This document shows positions 1 through 6,672 of a DNA stretch of 11,688 bases, piece after piece. The notes under the pieces were generated by a model. That model was not told the DNA's origin. It saw nothing but the letters and a program-made list of their open reading frames with translations, and did not search any database. The DNA lies in the NCBI GenBank assembly GCA_036009105.1, contig DASYMJ010000048.1, forward strand, positions 1-11,688, written 5' to 3'. This DNA comes from JAFAVZ01 sp036009105 (lineage in GTDB: Bacteria > Acidobacteriota > Thermoanaerobaculia > Gp7-AA8). The position numbers and the translations under genes were made by a program. The stretch's first letter is position 1; each line of letters begins with the position of its first letter.

Positions 1-1
1 C

Positions 2-1387
2 ACGGTCCGGCTGATGACCAGCGTCCTCTCGCCGCCGAACGTGGCGGCCAAGCGCGCCGGCGGCTTCGACGTCGACTCCTCCTTCAGCCGCCCGCGCGGC
101 GACCTCTTCCCCATCGGCTCTTTCGGCCACACCGGCTTTACCGGCGTCTGGTACTGGATCGACCCGGCCTCGAACAGCTTCTACATCTTCCTCTCCAACC
201 GCGGCCGGGGAGTCGTGCTCGCCTTGCAGAAGGAGCTGGGGACGCTCGCCGCCGAGTCGTTCGGCTACCGGACGCCGGTGCGGCGCCGCATCGACTGGGT
301 CACCGGCGGCGCCGACGTGCAGAACGGCATCGACGTCCTGCACGCGGGCGATTACAGGCAGCTGCAGGGGCTACGCGTCGGCCTGATCACGAACCAGACC
401 GGCATCGACCGCGCCTGGAACCCGACCGTCGACCTGCTGCGCAGCGCGCCGGGGGTGCAGCTGGTGGCGCTTTTCAGCCCGGAGCACGGCATCCGGGGCG
501 AAGTCGACAAGAACGTCGCGGACGACCGCATCAGCGGCCTCCCTCTCTACAGCCTCTACGGCGAGCGCCGCGCGCCGTCGCCCGAGCAGCTGGCCAACCT
601 CGACGCGCTCGTCTTCGACATCCAGGACATCGGCACCCGCTTCTACACCTACATCTCCACCCTCGGGCTGGCCATGGAAGCCGCCGCCAGGGCGCACAAG
701 AAGTTCATCGTCCTCGACCGGGTCAACCCGATCGGCGGCGAGGCCGTGGAAGGGCCGATCGCGGAGGGGAAGTCGACGTTCACCTCGTTCCATCGCATTC
801 CGGTGCGGCACGGCATGACCGTGGGCGAGCTGGCCCGCATGTTCCGCGAGGAGCGGCACATCGACGTCGAGCTGGAGGTCGTCCCGCTCCGCGGCTGGAA
901 GCGCGAGCTCTACCAGGACGAGGCCGGCCTGCCCTGGATCGACACCTCGCCGAACATGCGCAGCCTCGACGCCGCCACGCTCTATCCCGGCATCGGGCTG
1001 CTGGAGAGCGCGGTCTCGGTCGGCCGCGGCACGGCGACGCCCTTTGAGATCCTCGGCGCTCCGTACATCGATGGTGCGCGGCTCGCGGCCGCGGTGCAGA
1101 TCCCCGGGCTGCGCTTGGAGCCGACACGGTTCACGCCGCTGACGAGCATCTACGCCATGCAACCGTGCGGCGGCGTACGGCTGATCATCACCGACAGAAA
1201 GGCCTTACAGCCGGTGCGGGCGGGCCTCGCCATCGCCGCCGCGCTGCAGCGTCTGTACGACCGGGAGGAGTTCATCCGCTCGAGGATGGCGCCCCTGCTG
1301 CGCAATCAGGCGGCGCTGGCGGGCGGCGACTATTCCGGGGACGAGCAGGAGTTCCGCCGGAGGCGAGCTAAGTATTTGTTGTACTGA
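2..1387 (+). CDS. Serine hydrolase (beta-lactamase fold) fused to NamZ-type exo-beta-N-acetylmuramidase (DUF1343), 5' truncated
   Basis: The frame is open to the left edge, so the start lies outside the window; 461 residues are visible. Residues 1 to about 65 are the C-terminal end of a beta-lactamase-fold serine hydrolase: GSFGHTGFTG (39-48) carries the HTG version of the KTG box, followed by the WIDP...FLSNR strand typical of class C-like esterases/amidases. Residues about 100-461 match DUF1343/NamZ: GLITNQTG, FSPEHGIRG, VFDIQDIGTRFYTYISTL, LDRVNPIGG, PVRHGMTVGEL, SPNMRSLDAATLYPGIGLLE and VGRGTATPFE are all present and in order. NamZ enzymes remove terminal MurNAc from peptidoglycan fragments. 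In Bacillus subtilis the NamZ gene (ybbC) sits beside nagZ and amiE (ybbE, a beta-lactamase-fold muropeptide amidase), so the fusion probably combines two muropeptide-rescue steps. The Ser-x-x-Lys nucleophile region of the hydrolase is off the window. The family call is firm; the amidase reading is inferred. Confidence 0.9.
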   Translation, partial: TVRLMTSVLSPPNVAAKRAGGFDVDSSFSRPRGDLFPIGSFGHTGFTGVWYWIDPASNSFYIFLSNRGRGVVLALQKELGTLAAESFGYRTPVRRRIDWVTGGADVQNGIDVLHAGDYRQLQGLRVGLITNQTGIDRAWNPTVDLLRSAPGVQLVALFSPEHGIRGEVDKNVADDRISGLPLYSLYGERRAPSPEQLANLDALVFDIQDIGTRFYTYISTLGLAMEAAARAHKKFIVLDRVNPIGGEAVEGPIAEGKSTFTSFHRIPVRHGMTVGELARMFREERHIDVELEVVPLRGWKRELYQDEAGLPWIDTSPNMRSLDAATLYPGIGLLESAVSVGRGTATPFEILGAPYIDGARLAAAVQIPGLRLEPTRFTPLTSIYAMQPCGGVRLIITDRKALQPVRAGLAIAAALQRLYDREEFIRSRMAPLLRNQAALAGGDYSGDEQEFRRRRAKYLLY

Positions 1388-1417
1388 GAGATAATCACGC
1401 GTAAACGCGAGCGCGCC

Positions 1418-2083
1418 ATGAAACGTCAGATTCCTGTGAGCACCGTGGCAGCGTTTCGATTGAGCGAGAGTCGTGAAGCACCGGCCGACCGCGAGCTGAT
1501 CGCCCGCACCCTCGATGGCGACGGCAACGCGTTCGGCATCCTCGTCGAGCGCTTCCAGCGGCGCATCTTCCGCGTCGCCTTCGCCATCGTGCGGGATGAG
1601 GCCGAGGCCGACACCATCACCCAGGACACCTTCGTGCAGGCTTACACGAACCTCGGCAAGTTCGAGGGACGAGCGGAGCTGGAGACGTGGCTCACCCGGA
1701 TCGCCATCAACCGCTCCCGCGATCATCTCCGCCGGCGGCGCTTCATCAGCCTCTTCAGCGGCAACGGCAACGAGGAGGGGGACAACGACCTGGTCATCGA
1801 GCCGGTGGACGAGCGGCCCGATCCGGAGCGGCAATACCTCGCCACCCAGCTGCGCACCGCCATCCTCCGCGCCGAGCAGTCGCTGTCGGCGCAACAGAAA
1901 GTCATCTTCCGCTTGAGACACTACGAAAACCTCCCGTTGGAAGAGATCGCCGAGCACCTCGGCCTGCGCTCCGGCACGGTGCGCGCACATCTCTTCCGCG
2001 CCATTCACAAGATCCGCAAGGAGCTCGCCGGCTGGCGCGCTCCGGGAACCCAGGGGAACGACGATGAAGACGCACTACAGTGA
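1418..2083 (+). CDS. RNA polymerase ECF sigma factor (RpoE-like)
   Basis: The protein has 221 residues, the normal size for an extracytoplasmic-function sigma factor. Region 2 spans about 24-108: ELIARTLDGDGNAFGILVERF, the DTITQDTFVQAY core-binding and -10 recognition helix, and LETWLTRIAINRSRDHLRRRR. A polar acidic linker (about 112-140) follows. Region 4 spans about 145-203, with the SAQQKVIFRLRHYENLPLEEIAEHLGLRSGTVRAHLFRAIHKIRKEL helix-turn-helix that reads the -35 element. There is no C-terminal extension, so it is a minimal group 4 factor. The ATG at 1418 has no clear Shine-Dalgarno sequence; a GTG at 1436 is a possible alternative start. Its 3' end overlaps the anti-sigma gene by 20 bases, which points to coupled translation and stoichiometric expression. 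It is expected to be held at the membrane by that anti-sigma factor until an envelope signal arrives. No target promoter can be recognised here. Confidence 0.95.
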   Translation: MKRQIPVSTVAAFRLSESREAPADRELIARTLDGDGNAFGILVERFQRRIFRVAFAIVRDEAEADTITQDTFVQAYTNLGKFEGRAELETWLTRIAINRSRDHLRRRRFISLFSGNGNEEGDNDLVIEPVDERPDPERQYLATQLRTAILRAEQSLSAQQKVIFRLRHYENLPLEEIAEHLGLRSGTVRAHLFRAIHKIRKELAGWRAPGTQGNDDEDALQ

Positions 2084-2522
2084 AGCCGACCTGCTGGAGA
2101 CGTACTACATGCAGCCCGGCGAATCGATGCCGGTGATGATGCACCTGGCCGACTGCACGGTCTGCTCGGCCAAGTACGAGCGGCTGGAGCGGAAGCTGCG
2201 CGAGGCCGCCGCCTGCCCGACGCACGAGCAGCCGGAGACGTTCTGGGCCCGGCAGCGGATCTCGGTGATGCGCCGCGTCGCCTCCGGCTCCCGTTACGCC
2301 TCGGTCCTGCGCACGGCGCGCATCGCCGCCGCCGCGGCCCTCACCTTCTTCCTCGGCGGCGCGGTGGTCTACAAGAGCCTCCAGCCGGCGCTGGAGCCGG
2401 CGCCGGCGGCTGTCGTGGTGCGGCCGGCCGTACATGAAGAGCAGACTGCCGTGCATGACGCCTGGCAGTCCGAGGAGCTGCAGGACTTTCACGGCGTGGT
2501 CGATTGGGAGACGTGGCAGTGA
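2064..2522 (+). CDS. Membrane anti-sigma factor with zinc-finger-like (ZAS) N-terminus
   Basis: The protein has 152 residues and starts at an ATG inside the sigma gene, preceded by AGGGGA at 2052-2057 with six bases of spacing. The N-terminal cytoplasmic part carries His27-x3-Cys31-x2-Cys34 (MHLADCTVCSAKYERLE), the core of the zinc-binding anti-sigma (ZAS) motif that clamps ECF sigma factors. A single transmembrane helix lies at about 85-103 (ARIAAAAALTFFLGGAVVYKSL). The remaining ~48 residues, presumably periplasmic, form an Ala/Pro-rich stalk and an acidic, Trp-containing tail ending DWETWQ. Overlap with the sigma gene upstream and a one-base stop/start overlap with the Spy-like gene downstream make this a tight three-gene unit. 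The short periplasmic tail could be the part that senses or is cleaved, but nothing in the sequence proves the signal. The family call is firm; the specific signal is unknown. Confidence 0.88.
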   Translation: MKTHYSEADLLETYYMQPGESMPVMMHLADCTVCSAKYERLERKLREAAACPTHEQPETFWARQRISVMRRVASGSRYASVLRTARIAAAAALTFFLGGAVVYKSLQPALEPAPAAVVVRPAVHEEQTAVHDAWQSEELQDFHGVVDWETWQ

Positions 2523-2947
2523 TGCGCCGCCTCGTTCTTCTCGCCGTCCTCCTCGCCGCCTTCGCCGCCCAGGCGCAGCTGCCGCCCGGCAAGTGGTGGC
2601 GCAAGCCGGAGCTGGTCCGCCAGCTCGCCCTGAGCGAAGACCAGCAGATGCGCCTCGACCAGATCTTCCGCGGCGCGGCGAACGACCTCATTGACCTGCG
2701 CGGCGAGGTGGAGAAGCAGAGCGTCGCCCTGCGCGGCGAGCTCGATCAGCCCCAGCTCAACCGCGGGAACATCCGCGGCATCGGCGCCAAGCTGAACGAA
2801 GCGCGCGGCCGGCTCTTCGACCGCGAGCTGACCATGCTCGTCGACATGCGCGGCGTGCTCAACGACCAGCAGTGGAACCGGATGCGCGCCGTGCTCGATC
2901 GCCCGCGGATGCAGGAGCGGATGCAGGGCAGGCAGCAGCCGCAGTAG
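2522..2947 (+). CDS. Spy/CpxP-like periplasmic protein
   Basis: The protein has 141 residues. It begins with a clear Sec signal peptide: MRRLVLLAVLLAAFAAQA, with predicted cleavage after residue 18. The mature part is almost all helix and charged. It shows two LTxxQ-like elements typical of the Spy/CpxP family: LSEDQ at 37-41 and LNDQQW at 113-118. The tail is Met/Gln/Arg-rich. The mature protein has no histidine or cysteine, so heavy-metal binding as in CnrX or ZraP is unlikely; a chaperone-like or envelope-stress sensor role fits better. The chosen ATG overlaps the anti-sigma stop by one base (TGATG). A GTG at 2519 is equally possible and sits eight bases after GGGAG (2506-2510), which would add one residue. 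Position after an ECF sigma/anti-sigma pair suggests that it feeds back on that regulon or protects periplasmic proteins. Confidence 0.8.
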   Translation: MRRLVLLAVLLAAFAAQAQLPPGKWWRKPELVRQLALSEDQQMRLDQIFRGAANDLIDLRGEVEKQSVALRGELDQPQLNRGNIRGIGAKLNEARGRLFDRELTMLVDMRGVLNDQQWNRMRAVLDRPRMQERMQGRQQPQ

Positions 2948-2958
2948 CCCTTTCGGCA

Positions 2959-3029
2959 GTTGCTGGTTGCCGGTTATTGGTTGCTGGTAAGCGGCTTCTA
3001 CCAGCAACCAGCAACGAGTAACCAGCAAC
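2959..3029. repeat. Intergenic inverted repeat built of tandem 7-mers (GTTGCTG type)
   Basis: The two 31-base arms (2959-2989 and 2999-3029) pair at 26 of 31 positions around a 9-base loop. The left arm is four tandem heptamers: GTTGCTG, GTTGCCG, GTTATTG, GTTGCTG. The right arm is the mirror set: CCAGCAA, CCAGCAA, CGAGTAA, CCAGCAA. It starts 12 bases after the stop of the Spy-like gene. It has no T-run after the stem, so it is a weak candidate for an intrinsic terminator but could fold in RNA or as a DNA cruciform. It lies just before the likely promoter of the next gene. Confidence 0.85.
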
Positions 3030-3035
3030 TACAAT
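3030..3035 (+). promoter_or_regulatory. Candidate -10 box (TACAAT) for a leaderless transcript
   Basis: TACAAT differs by one base from the TATAAT consensus and ends seven bases before the GTG at 3043. A transcript would therefore start at or next to the start codon. No Shine-Dalgarno sequence precedes that GTG, which fits leaderless translation. No convincing -35 element is visible upstream, where the sequence is the inverted repeat. Confidence 0.45.
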
Positions 3036-3042
3036 CCAGTCC

Positions 3043-4050
3043 GTGCTGGAAGTCTCACTTCACGACGTCACCGCTCGCGTGCTGCGCGCGGTCAGCGTCA
3101 CCTTCGCGCGCGGCGTCCATACGGCGGTCATCGGGCCTGCCGGCGCGGGCGCCTCGACGCTGCTGGAACTGCTGGCCGGCACGTTGCGGCCGGAGAGCGG
3201 CGAGGTGCGCATCGGCGCGCGGGTGGTGAACAAGCTCAAGCCCTCCGCCCGCCCGCTGCTCTTCCTCACCTCTTCGTTGGACGTGCCGCTGCGCTGGTCC
3301 GTGCAGCACGCATTGATCGCCGCGGTGCGCACGCGGACTCTGGATCGCATCGACCGCCAGCGCGAGTACGACCTGGCCGTCGAAAAGTGGCGCCTCGAAC
3401 CCGCGCGGAAAATCGGAACGCTCTCGGGCTCCGAGCAGACGCTCGTCCAGCTGGCCCGCATCGAGCTGCTCAAGCCGGGCATCCTCGTGGCGGACCGGCT
3501 GCTGGAGCGGCTGAATCCCTCGGCAACAGCACAAGTAGCGGATGATTTCTACCGCACCCTGCGCGTGATCGGCGCCACCGTGATCAGCGCGCCGGCCTCG
3601 CGCATCGAGCTGGCGCTGACCGATGCCGTGGTCGTGCTCGACGAGGGGCGCGTCATCCAGACCGGCACTCCGGCCGCCGTTTATGCGAGGCCGGCGAACG
3701 AGGCGGCGGCCGCGGCGACGGGCGAGGTCAACCTGGTGCCAGTGACCATCCGCGGCAAGACCGTCGAATCGGCCATCGGCGCGTGGGATCTGGACGCCCC
3801 CCCGTTCCAGGGCAGCGGCATCGCCCTCTGCAGGCCGGAAGACTTTGCCGTGGCTCTGCCGGGCGAGGACTCCGATTTCGTATTCGGCGTGGAGGAGGCC
3901 GGTTTCGCCGATGGGCGCTGGCTCGCCCGGGGGATGCTGACCGGAGGGGTCGGCCTGCGGGTGGTCCTGCCGGCAGGAACGCCACTCCACAAAGGGCGCC
4001 TCCTCGCGCTACGCTATGACCCGGCGCGATTCCGTCTGCTGCCGCGGTGA
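3043..4050 (+). CDS. Degenerate ABC-type ATPase homologue with TOBE-like C-terminus (probable pseudo-ATPase)
   Basis: The protein has 335 residues and the overall order of a CysA/PotA/MalK-type importer ATPase: an N-terminal nucleotide-binding domain (1 to about 215), the hallmark GTPAAVYARP junction (208-217), and a TOBE-like C-terminal domain with the RPEDFAV element. The catalytic residues are largely gone. Walker A reads GPAGAGAST (31-39) with Ala37 in place of the essential Lys. The Q-loop region (FLTSSLDVPL) has Thr for Gln. The signature is LSGSEQ (127-132). Walker B keeps Asp151 but has Arg152 for the catalytic Glu. The H-loop His is replaced by Pro184. The frame is intact and codon use matches the neighbours, so it does not look like a decaying pseudogene. 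No permease or binding-protein gene is adjacent. It is probably a non-hydrolysing regulatory or structural protein; the function is unknown. The GTG start has no ribosome site. Confidence 0.8.
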   Translation: MLEVSLHDVTARVLRAVSVTFARGVHTAVIGPAGAGASTLLELLAGTLRPESGEVRIGARVVNKLKPSARPLLFLTSSLDVPLRWSVQHALIAAVRTRTLDRIDRQREYDLAVEKWRLEPARKIGTLSGSEQTLVQLARIELLKPGILVADRLLERLNPSATAQVADDFYRTLRVIGATVISAPASRIELALTDAVVVLDEGRVIQTGTPAAVYARPANEAAAAATGEVNLVPVTIRGKTVESAIGAWDLDAPPFQGSGIALCRPEDFAVALPGEDSDFVFGVEEAGFADGRWLARGMLTGGVGLRVVLPAGTPLHKGRLLALRYDPARFRLLPR

Positions 4051-4116
4051 AGCGGCAGCGAGCAGCGAGCGCCGAAACGATGCCCCGGTTCTCCTGCTCG
4101 CTGCCCGCTGCCCGCC
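4050..4116. repeat. Intergenic inverted repeat built of tandem 7-mers (AGCGAGC type)
   Basis: Arms at 4054-4070 and 4096-4112 pair at 16 of 17 positions around a 25-base loop. The left arm holds two perfect AGCGAGC units (4057-4063, 4064-4070) after an imperfect one. The right arm holds GCTCGCT, GCCCGCT and GCCCGCC (4096-4116). It begins at the stop codon of the ABC-like gene. This is the same design as the repeats at 2959 and 6693, with a different unit sequence. If the receiver gene really started at GTG 4047, this repeat would be translated, which argues for a later start. Confidence 0.7.
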
Positions 4117-4181
4117 GAATCGGAACGCTCTTTGCAACGCTCGCGTCCGTTCGAAGCGGTACCACGAGTTGGAGTCGGCCA

Positions 4182-4598
4182 TTGAGCATTCGCGCGCGGA
4201 AGATCCCGTTCAAGCTCCGAAAACTTCTGGTCATCGACGATGACGCGAAGCTGATCATGTCGTACAAGGACCTCCTCTCCCCGTACGGCTTCGAGGTCCT
4301 GACGGCGCCGGACGGCCAGGACGCCATCCCCATCGTCGAGCAGAATCCGGACATCCTGCTCGTGATCCTCGACCTGGCCATGCCCCGTATGGACGGCCGG
4401 GAGTGGCTGCGCTGGTTCCGCGGCATCCGCCGCGAGTCGCCCGTCATCCTGATCACCGCCTACAAGGCCGACCCCAGCGAGTTCGACTTCAAGCCGTCGG
4501 TGATCCTGGAGAAGCCGTTCCACGTCGCGGAGCTGCTCGACCTGGTCGGCCTCTTCTGCGGCCTCGGCACCCCGGCCACCACGGCCCAGGCGACGTAG
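4182..4598 (+). CDS. Stand-alone response-regulator receiver domain protein
   Basis: With the start chosen here the protein has 138 residues, nearly all of it one CheY-like receiver domain. The acidic pocket is Asp19-Asp20-Asp21 (LLVIDDDAK), the phospho-acceptor is Asp64 (VILDLAMPRMDG), the switch Thr is Thr92 (LITAYKAD) and the conserved Lys is Lys111 (ILEKPF). All are intact, so phosphorylation should occur. There is no output domain; the ~20 residues after the receiver are low-complexity (GTPATTAQAT). The start is uncertain. I chose TTG 4182, which follows GGAG (4171-4174) at seven bases. ATG 4080 and GTG 4047 are in frame, but they would add residues encoded by the inverted repeat at 4050-4116, with no visible domain. 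It probably acts as a phosphorelay intermediate or through protein contacts, possibly with the nearby hybrid kinase. Confidence 0.85.
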   Translation: MSIRARKIPFKLRKLLVIDDDAKLIMSYKDLLSPYGFEVLTAPDGQDAIPIVEQNPDILLVILDLAMPRMDGREWLRWFRGIRRESPVILITAYKADPSEFDFKPSVILEKPFHVAELLDLVGLFCGLGTPATTAQAT

Positions 4599-4604
4599 TA
4601 GTCT
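4599..4604 (+). promoter_or_regulatory. Candidate -10 box (TAGTCT) for a leaderless transcript
   Basis: A TANNNT element lies directly after the stop of the receiver gene and ends eight bases before the GTG at 4613. No Shine-Dalgarno sequence is present in the 14-base gap. The box itself is a weaker match to TATAAT than the others in the window, so read-through from the receiver gene remains possible. Confidence 0.3.
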
Positions 4605-4612
4605 TCTCCACG

Positions 4613-5251
4613 GTGTCGCACAACCTCAAGATCGCCGCCGCCGCGGCCGTGCTGCTCGTCCTGGCCTGGGCGCTCTGGCCCTCCCGCTTCTCGCGCGTGC
4701 GCAACCTCGGCTCGCACGGCGCGAACATCATCGCCTTCGGCGACTCCCTCACCGCCGGCTACGGCGCCTCCCCGGGTGAGGACTGGCCCTCCCGCCTCTC
4801 CGCGCTGCTGGGCAAGCCGATCGTGAACGCCGGCGTGAGCGGCGACACCACCGAGACCGCCCTGGCCCGCCTCGACGCCGACGTGCTCACCCGAGACCCC
4901 CGCATCGTGATCGTCGGCCTCGGCGGCAACGATTTCCTCGGCAACACCGCCATCGGCACCACCGAGGCAAACCTGCGCACGATCGTGCGGCGCATCGAAG
5001 GCTCCGGCGCCGCCGTCGTCCTCCTCGCCTACCGCTTCCCCAGCATCAGCGCCGACTACGACGCGATGTACCAGCGGGTGGCCAAAGAGGAGCGCTGCGC
5101 CCTCATTGAAGGCGTGCTCTCCGGCATCCTGACCGACCAGAGCCTCAAGAGCGACGAGATCCACCCCAACGCCCGCGGGTATGCCTTGATGGCGGAGCGG
5201 CTGGCGCCGCCGATGCGGGCATTGCTCAGGAAAGCGGATGCCGCGCGTTAG
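4613..5251 (+). CDS. GDSL/SGNH-family esterase, TesA-like, N-terminally anchored or secreted
   Basis: The protein has 212 residues from GTG 4613. Residues 7-22 are a hydrophobic helix (IAAAAAVLLVLAWALW) after a single Lys, read as a signal anchor or uncleaved signal peptide. The SGNH catalytic blocks follow. Block I is IIAFGDSLTAGYG with nucleophile Ser45. Block II is NAGVSGDTT with oxyanion Gly77. Block III is GLGGNDFLG with Asn106. Block V is DEIHPNARGY with Asp181 and His184. This spacing matches TesA/arylesterase-type lysophospholipases and thioesterases (about 180 residues plus signal). The substrate cannot be told; ester hydrolysis in the periplasm or at the membrane is expected. An in-frame extension upstream exists but overlaps the receiver gene and has no family resemblance, so I reject it. 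The gene ends three bases from the convergent kinase gene, leaving no room for a terminator between them. Confidence 0.9.
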   Translation: MSHNLKIAAAAAVLLVLAWALWPSRFSRVRNLGSHGANIIAFGDSLTAGYGASPGEDWPSRLSALLGKPIVNAGVSGDTTETALARLDADVLTRDPRIVIVGLGGNDFLGNTAIGTTEANLRTIVRRIEGSGAAVVLLAYRFPSISADYDAMYQRVAKEERCALIEGVLSGILTDQSLKSDEIHPNARGYALMAERLAPPMRALLRKADAAR

Positions 5252-5254
5252 CGC

Positions 5255-6640
5255 TCACCGCTTCTTCACGGCCCGCTCCACCTCCAGCGGGTCGAGCGGC
5301 TTGTAGATCACGCCGGTCACGAAGTCGCGGTCGGCGTTGCTGATGGACTGGTCCTTCACGCCGGTGATCACGTAAAGCGCCGGCGAGTCCTCGGCGCGGG
5401 CGCGGCGGAGGTAGTCCAGCACGCCCCAGCCGTCGATGCGAGGCATCAGCAGGTCGAGGAAGATCAGGCTGTAGCGCTGGGCCTTGATCCGTTTGACCGC
5501 GTCCGCCCCGTTCTCCGCCTCGTCATACGGGACGCCGTTGCGCTTGAGCACCGCGCCGATGAGGTGCCGGGCGACCGGATCGTCGTCCGCGATGAGCGCG
5601 CGCCGGCTGCCGTTCTCCGCCTGCGCCATCGGCTTGACCGCGGGCAGCGCCCTGGGCGGCGTCGGGATGCGCGGCGCGGCAGGCTTGGACGATCTGCCGA
5701 ACCCGCCGGGCGGCGGCTCGGAGTACTTCGCCTGCGGCGCCTCGGCCGGTTTGGGCGGGGGGATGAGAGGCGAGGTGATGGCGGTCAGCGAGCCGGAGGA
5801 GCGGCGGTGCACGCGCGGCGCGGCGGGGGCGGTGGGATCGACGGTCGCCACGGCCAGGGCCAGCTCGTCCATGGTCTGGAAGCGGTCCTCGACCCGCTTC
5901 TTCATCGCCTTCTTCACGATGTCGATGAGCGCCGCCGGCACATTCGGCGCGATGCTGCGCAGGTCCTCCGGCTCGGCCGTGATCACCTGCATCAGCGTCC
6001 CGGTCGGCGTATCCCCCTCGAACGCGCGCTTGCCGGAGAGGCACTCGTACAGCACCGACCCGAGGGCGAAGATGTCGGTGCGGGCGTCGACGTCCTTCCC
6101 CAGCGCCTGCTCGGGCGACATGTACTGGATGGTGCCGACCACCATGCCGGCCTGGGTCATGGCCTGCTGCGGCGTCGAGCTGCCGATGCGCTTGGCGATG
6201 CCGAAGTCGAGGATCTTCGCGCCGCGGCGGGAGAGGATGATGTTGTCCGGTTTGATGTCGCGGTGGACGATCTGCTTCTCGTGCGCCTCGCCCAACGCGT
6301 CGGCCGCCTCGCGCGCGAGGCGCAGCGTCTCGACGAGCGTCAGCGGCCCGCGCTTGAGCTTCGCGGCCAGCGACTCCCCTTCCACGAGCTCCATCACGAT
6401 GAAGAGCCCGTGCGGCGCCTCCTCGATGGCGTAGATGGTGGCGATGTTCGGATGACTGAGCTGGGCGATGGTGCGCGCCTCCCGAAAGAAGCGCTCCTTC
6501 CACTCCGGATCCTCGGCGATGCCCCGCGACAGGATCTTGATCGCCACCGGCCGCTGCAGCCTCGTATCCTCGGCCCGCCAGACCTCCCCCATGCCTCCCA
6601 TGCCGAGGCGGGTGATGAGGCGGTAGGGGGCGAAGTCCAT
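5255..6640 (-). CDS. Ser/Thr protein kinase (PknB-type) with C-terminal receiver domain
   Basis: The protein has 461 residues. The kinase domain occupies about 6-270 and is complete: glycine loop GMGGMGEV (13-20), VAIK with Lys35, HRDIKPDN with Asp128 and Asn133, DFG with Asp145, and the activation segment GTIQYMSPEQ (169-178). A Pro/Ala-rich linker (about 275-345) joins it to a CheY-like receiver (346-461). Asp396 is the phospho-acceptor (IFLDLLMP), Thr426 the switch Thr and Lys447 the conserved Lys; all are intact. There is no transmembrane segment and no WD40, TPR or PASTA part, unlike most kinases of this family. The architecture suggests that Ser/Thr kinase activity is gated by phosphotransfer from a histidine kinase or Hpt protein, or the reverse. 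The hybrid kinase gene next to it on the same strand is an obvious candidate partner, by proximity only. The ATG has no Shine-Dalgarno but a TAAAAT box eight bases before it. Confidence 0.93.
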   Translation of the reverse strand: MDFAPYRLITRLGMGGMGEVWRAEDTRLQRPVAIKILSRGIAEDPEWKERFFREARTIAQLSHPNIATIYAIEEAPHGLFIVMELVEGESLAAKLKRGPLTLVETLRLAREAADALGEAHEKQIVHRDIKPDNIILSRRGAKILDFGIAKRIGSSTPQQAMTQAGMVVGTIQYMSPEQALGKDVDARTDIFALGSVLYECLSGKRAFEGDTPTGTLMQVITAEPEDLRSIAPNVPAALIDIVKKAMKKRVEDRFQTMDELALAVATVDPTAPAAPRVHRRSSGSLTAITSPLIPPPKPAEAPQAKYSEPPPGGFGRSSKPAAPRIPTPPRALPAVKPMAQAENGSRRALIADDDPVARHLIGAVLKRNGVPYDEAENGADAVKRIKAQRYSLIFLDLLMPRIDGWGVLDYLRRARAEDSPALYVITGVKDQSISNADRDFVTGVIYKPLDPLEVERAVKKR

Positions 6641-6648
6641 CGCCGCTG

Positions 6649-6654
6649 ATTTTA
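6649..6654 (-). promoter_or_regulatory. Candidate -10 box (TAAAAT) for a leaderless transcript
   Basis: On the minus strand TAAAAT ends eight bases before the ATG at 6640, with no Shine-Dalgarno sequence between. It matches TATAAT at five of six positions and stands out in otherwise GC-rich DNA. No good -35 element is visible. It suggests that the kinase-receiver gene has its own promoter rather than relying on the upstream hybrid kinase. Confidence 0.45.
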
Positions 6655-6672
6655 TGTGATCACGGGGGGTTC

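Noticed and set aside
1396..1412. CGCG-TAAA-CGCG element before the sigma gene as an operator
   Set aside because: The arms are only four bases of CG-rich sequence, common by chance at this GC content.
2959..3029. CRISPR-like array, because of repeated 7-base units
   Set aside because: The units are contiguous without spacers and are mirrored into a hairpin; no cas gene is present.
4047..4181. Longer receiver protein from GTG 4047
   Set aside because: The added 45 residues come largely from the heptamer inverted repeat and show no domain. TTG 4182 has GGAG at a good distance. The start is not proven.
4403..4612. N-terminal extension of the GDSL esterase by about 70 residues
   Set aside because: It overlaps the receiver gene in another frame and yields Arg/Pro/His-rich shadow sequence. 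The hydrophobic signal segment begins right after GTG 4613.
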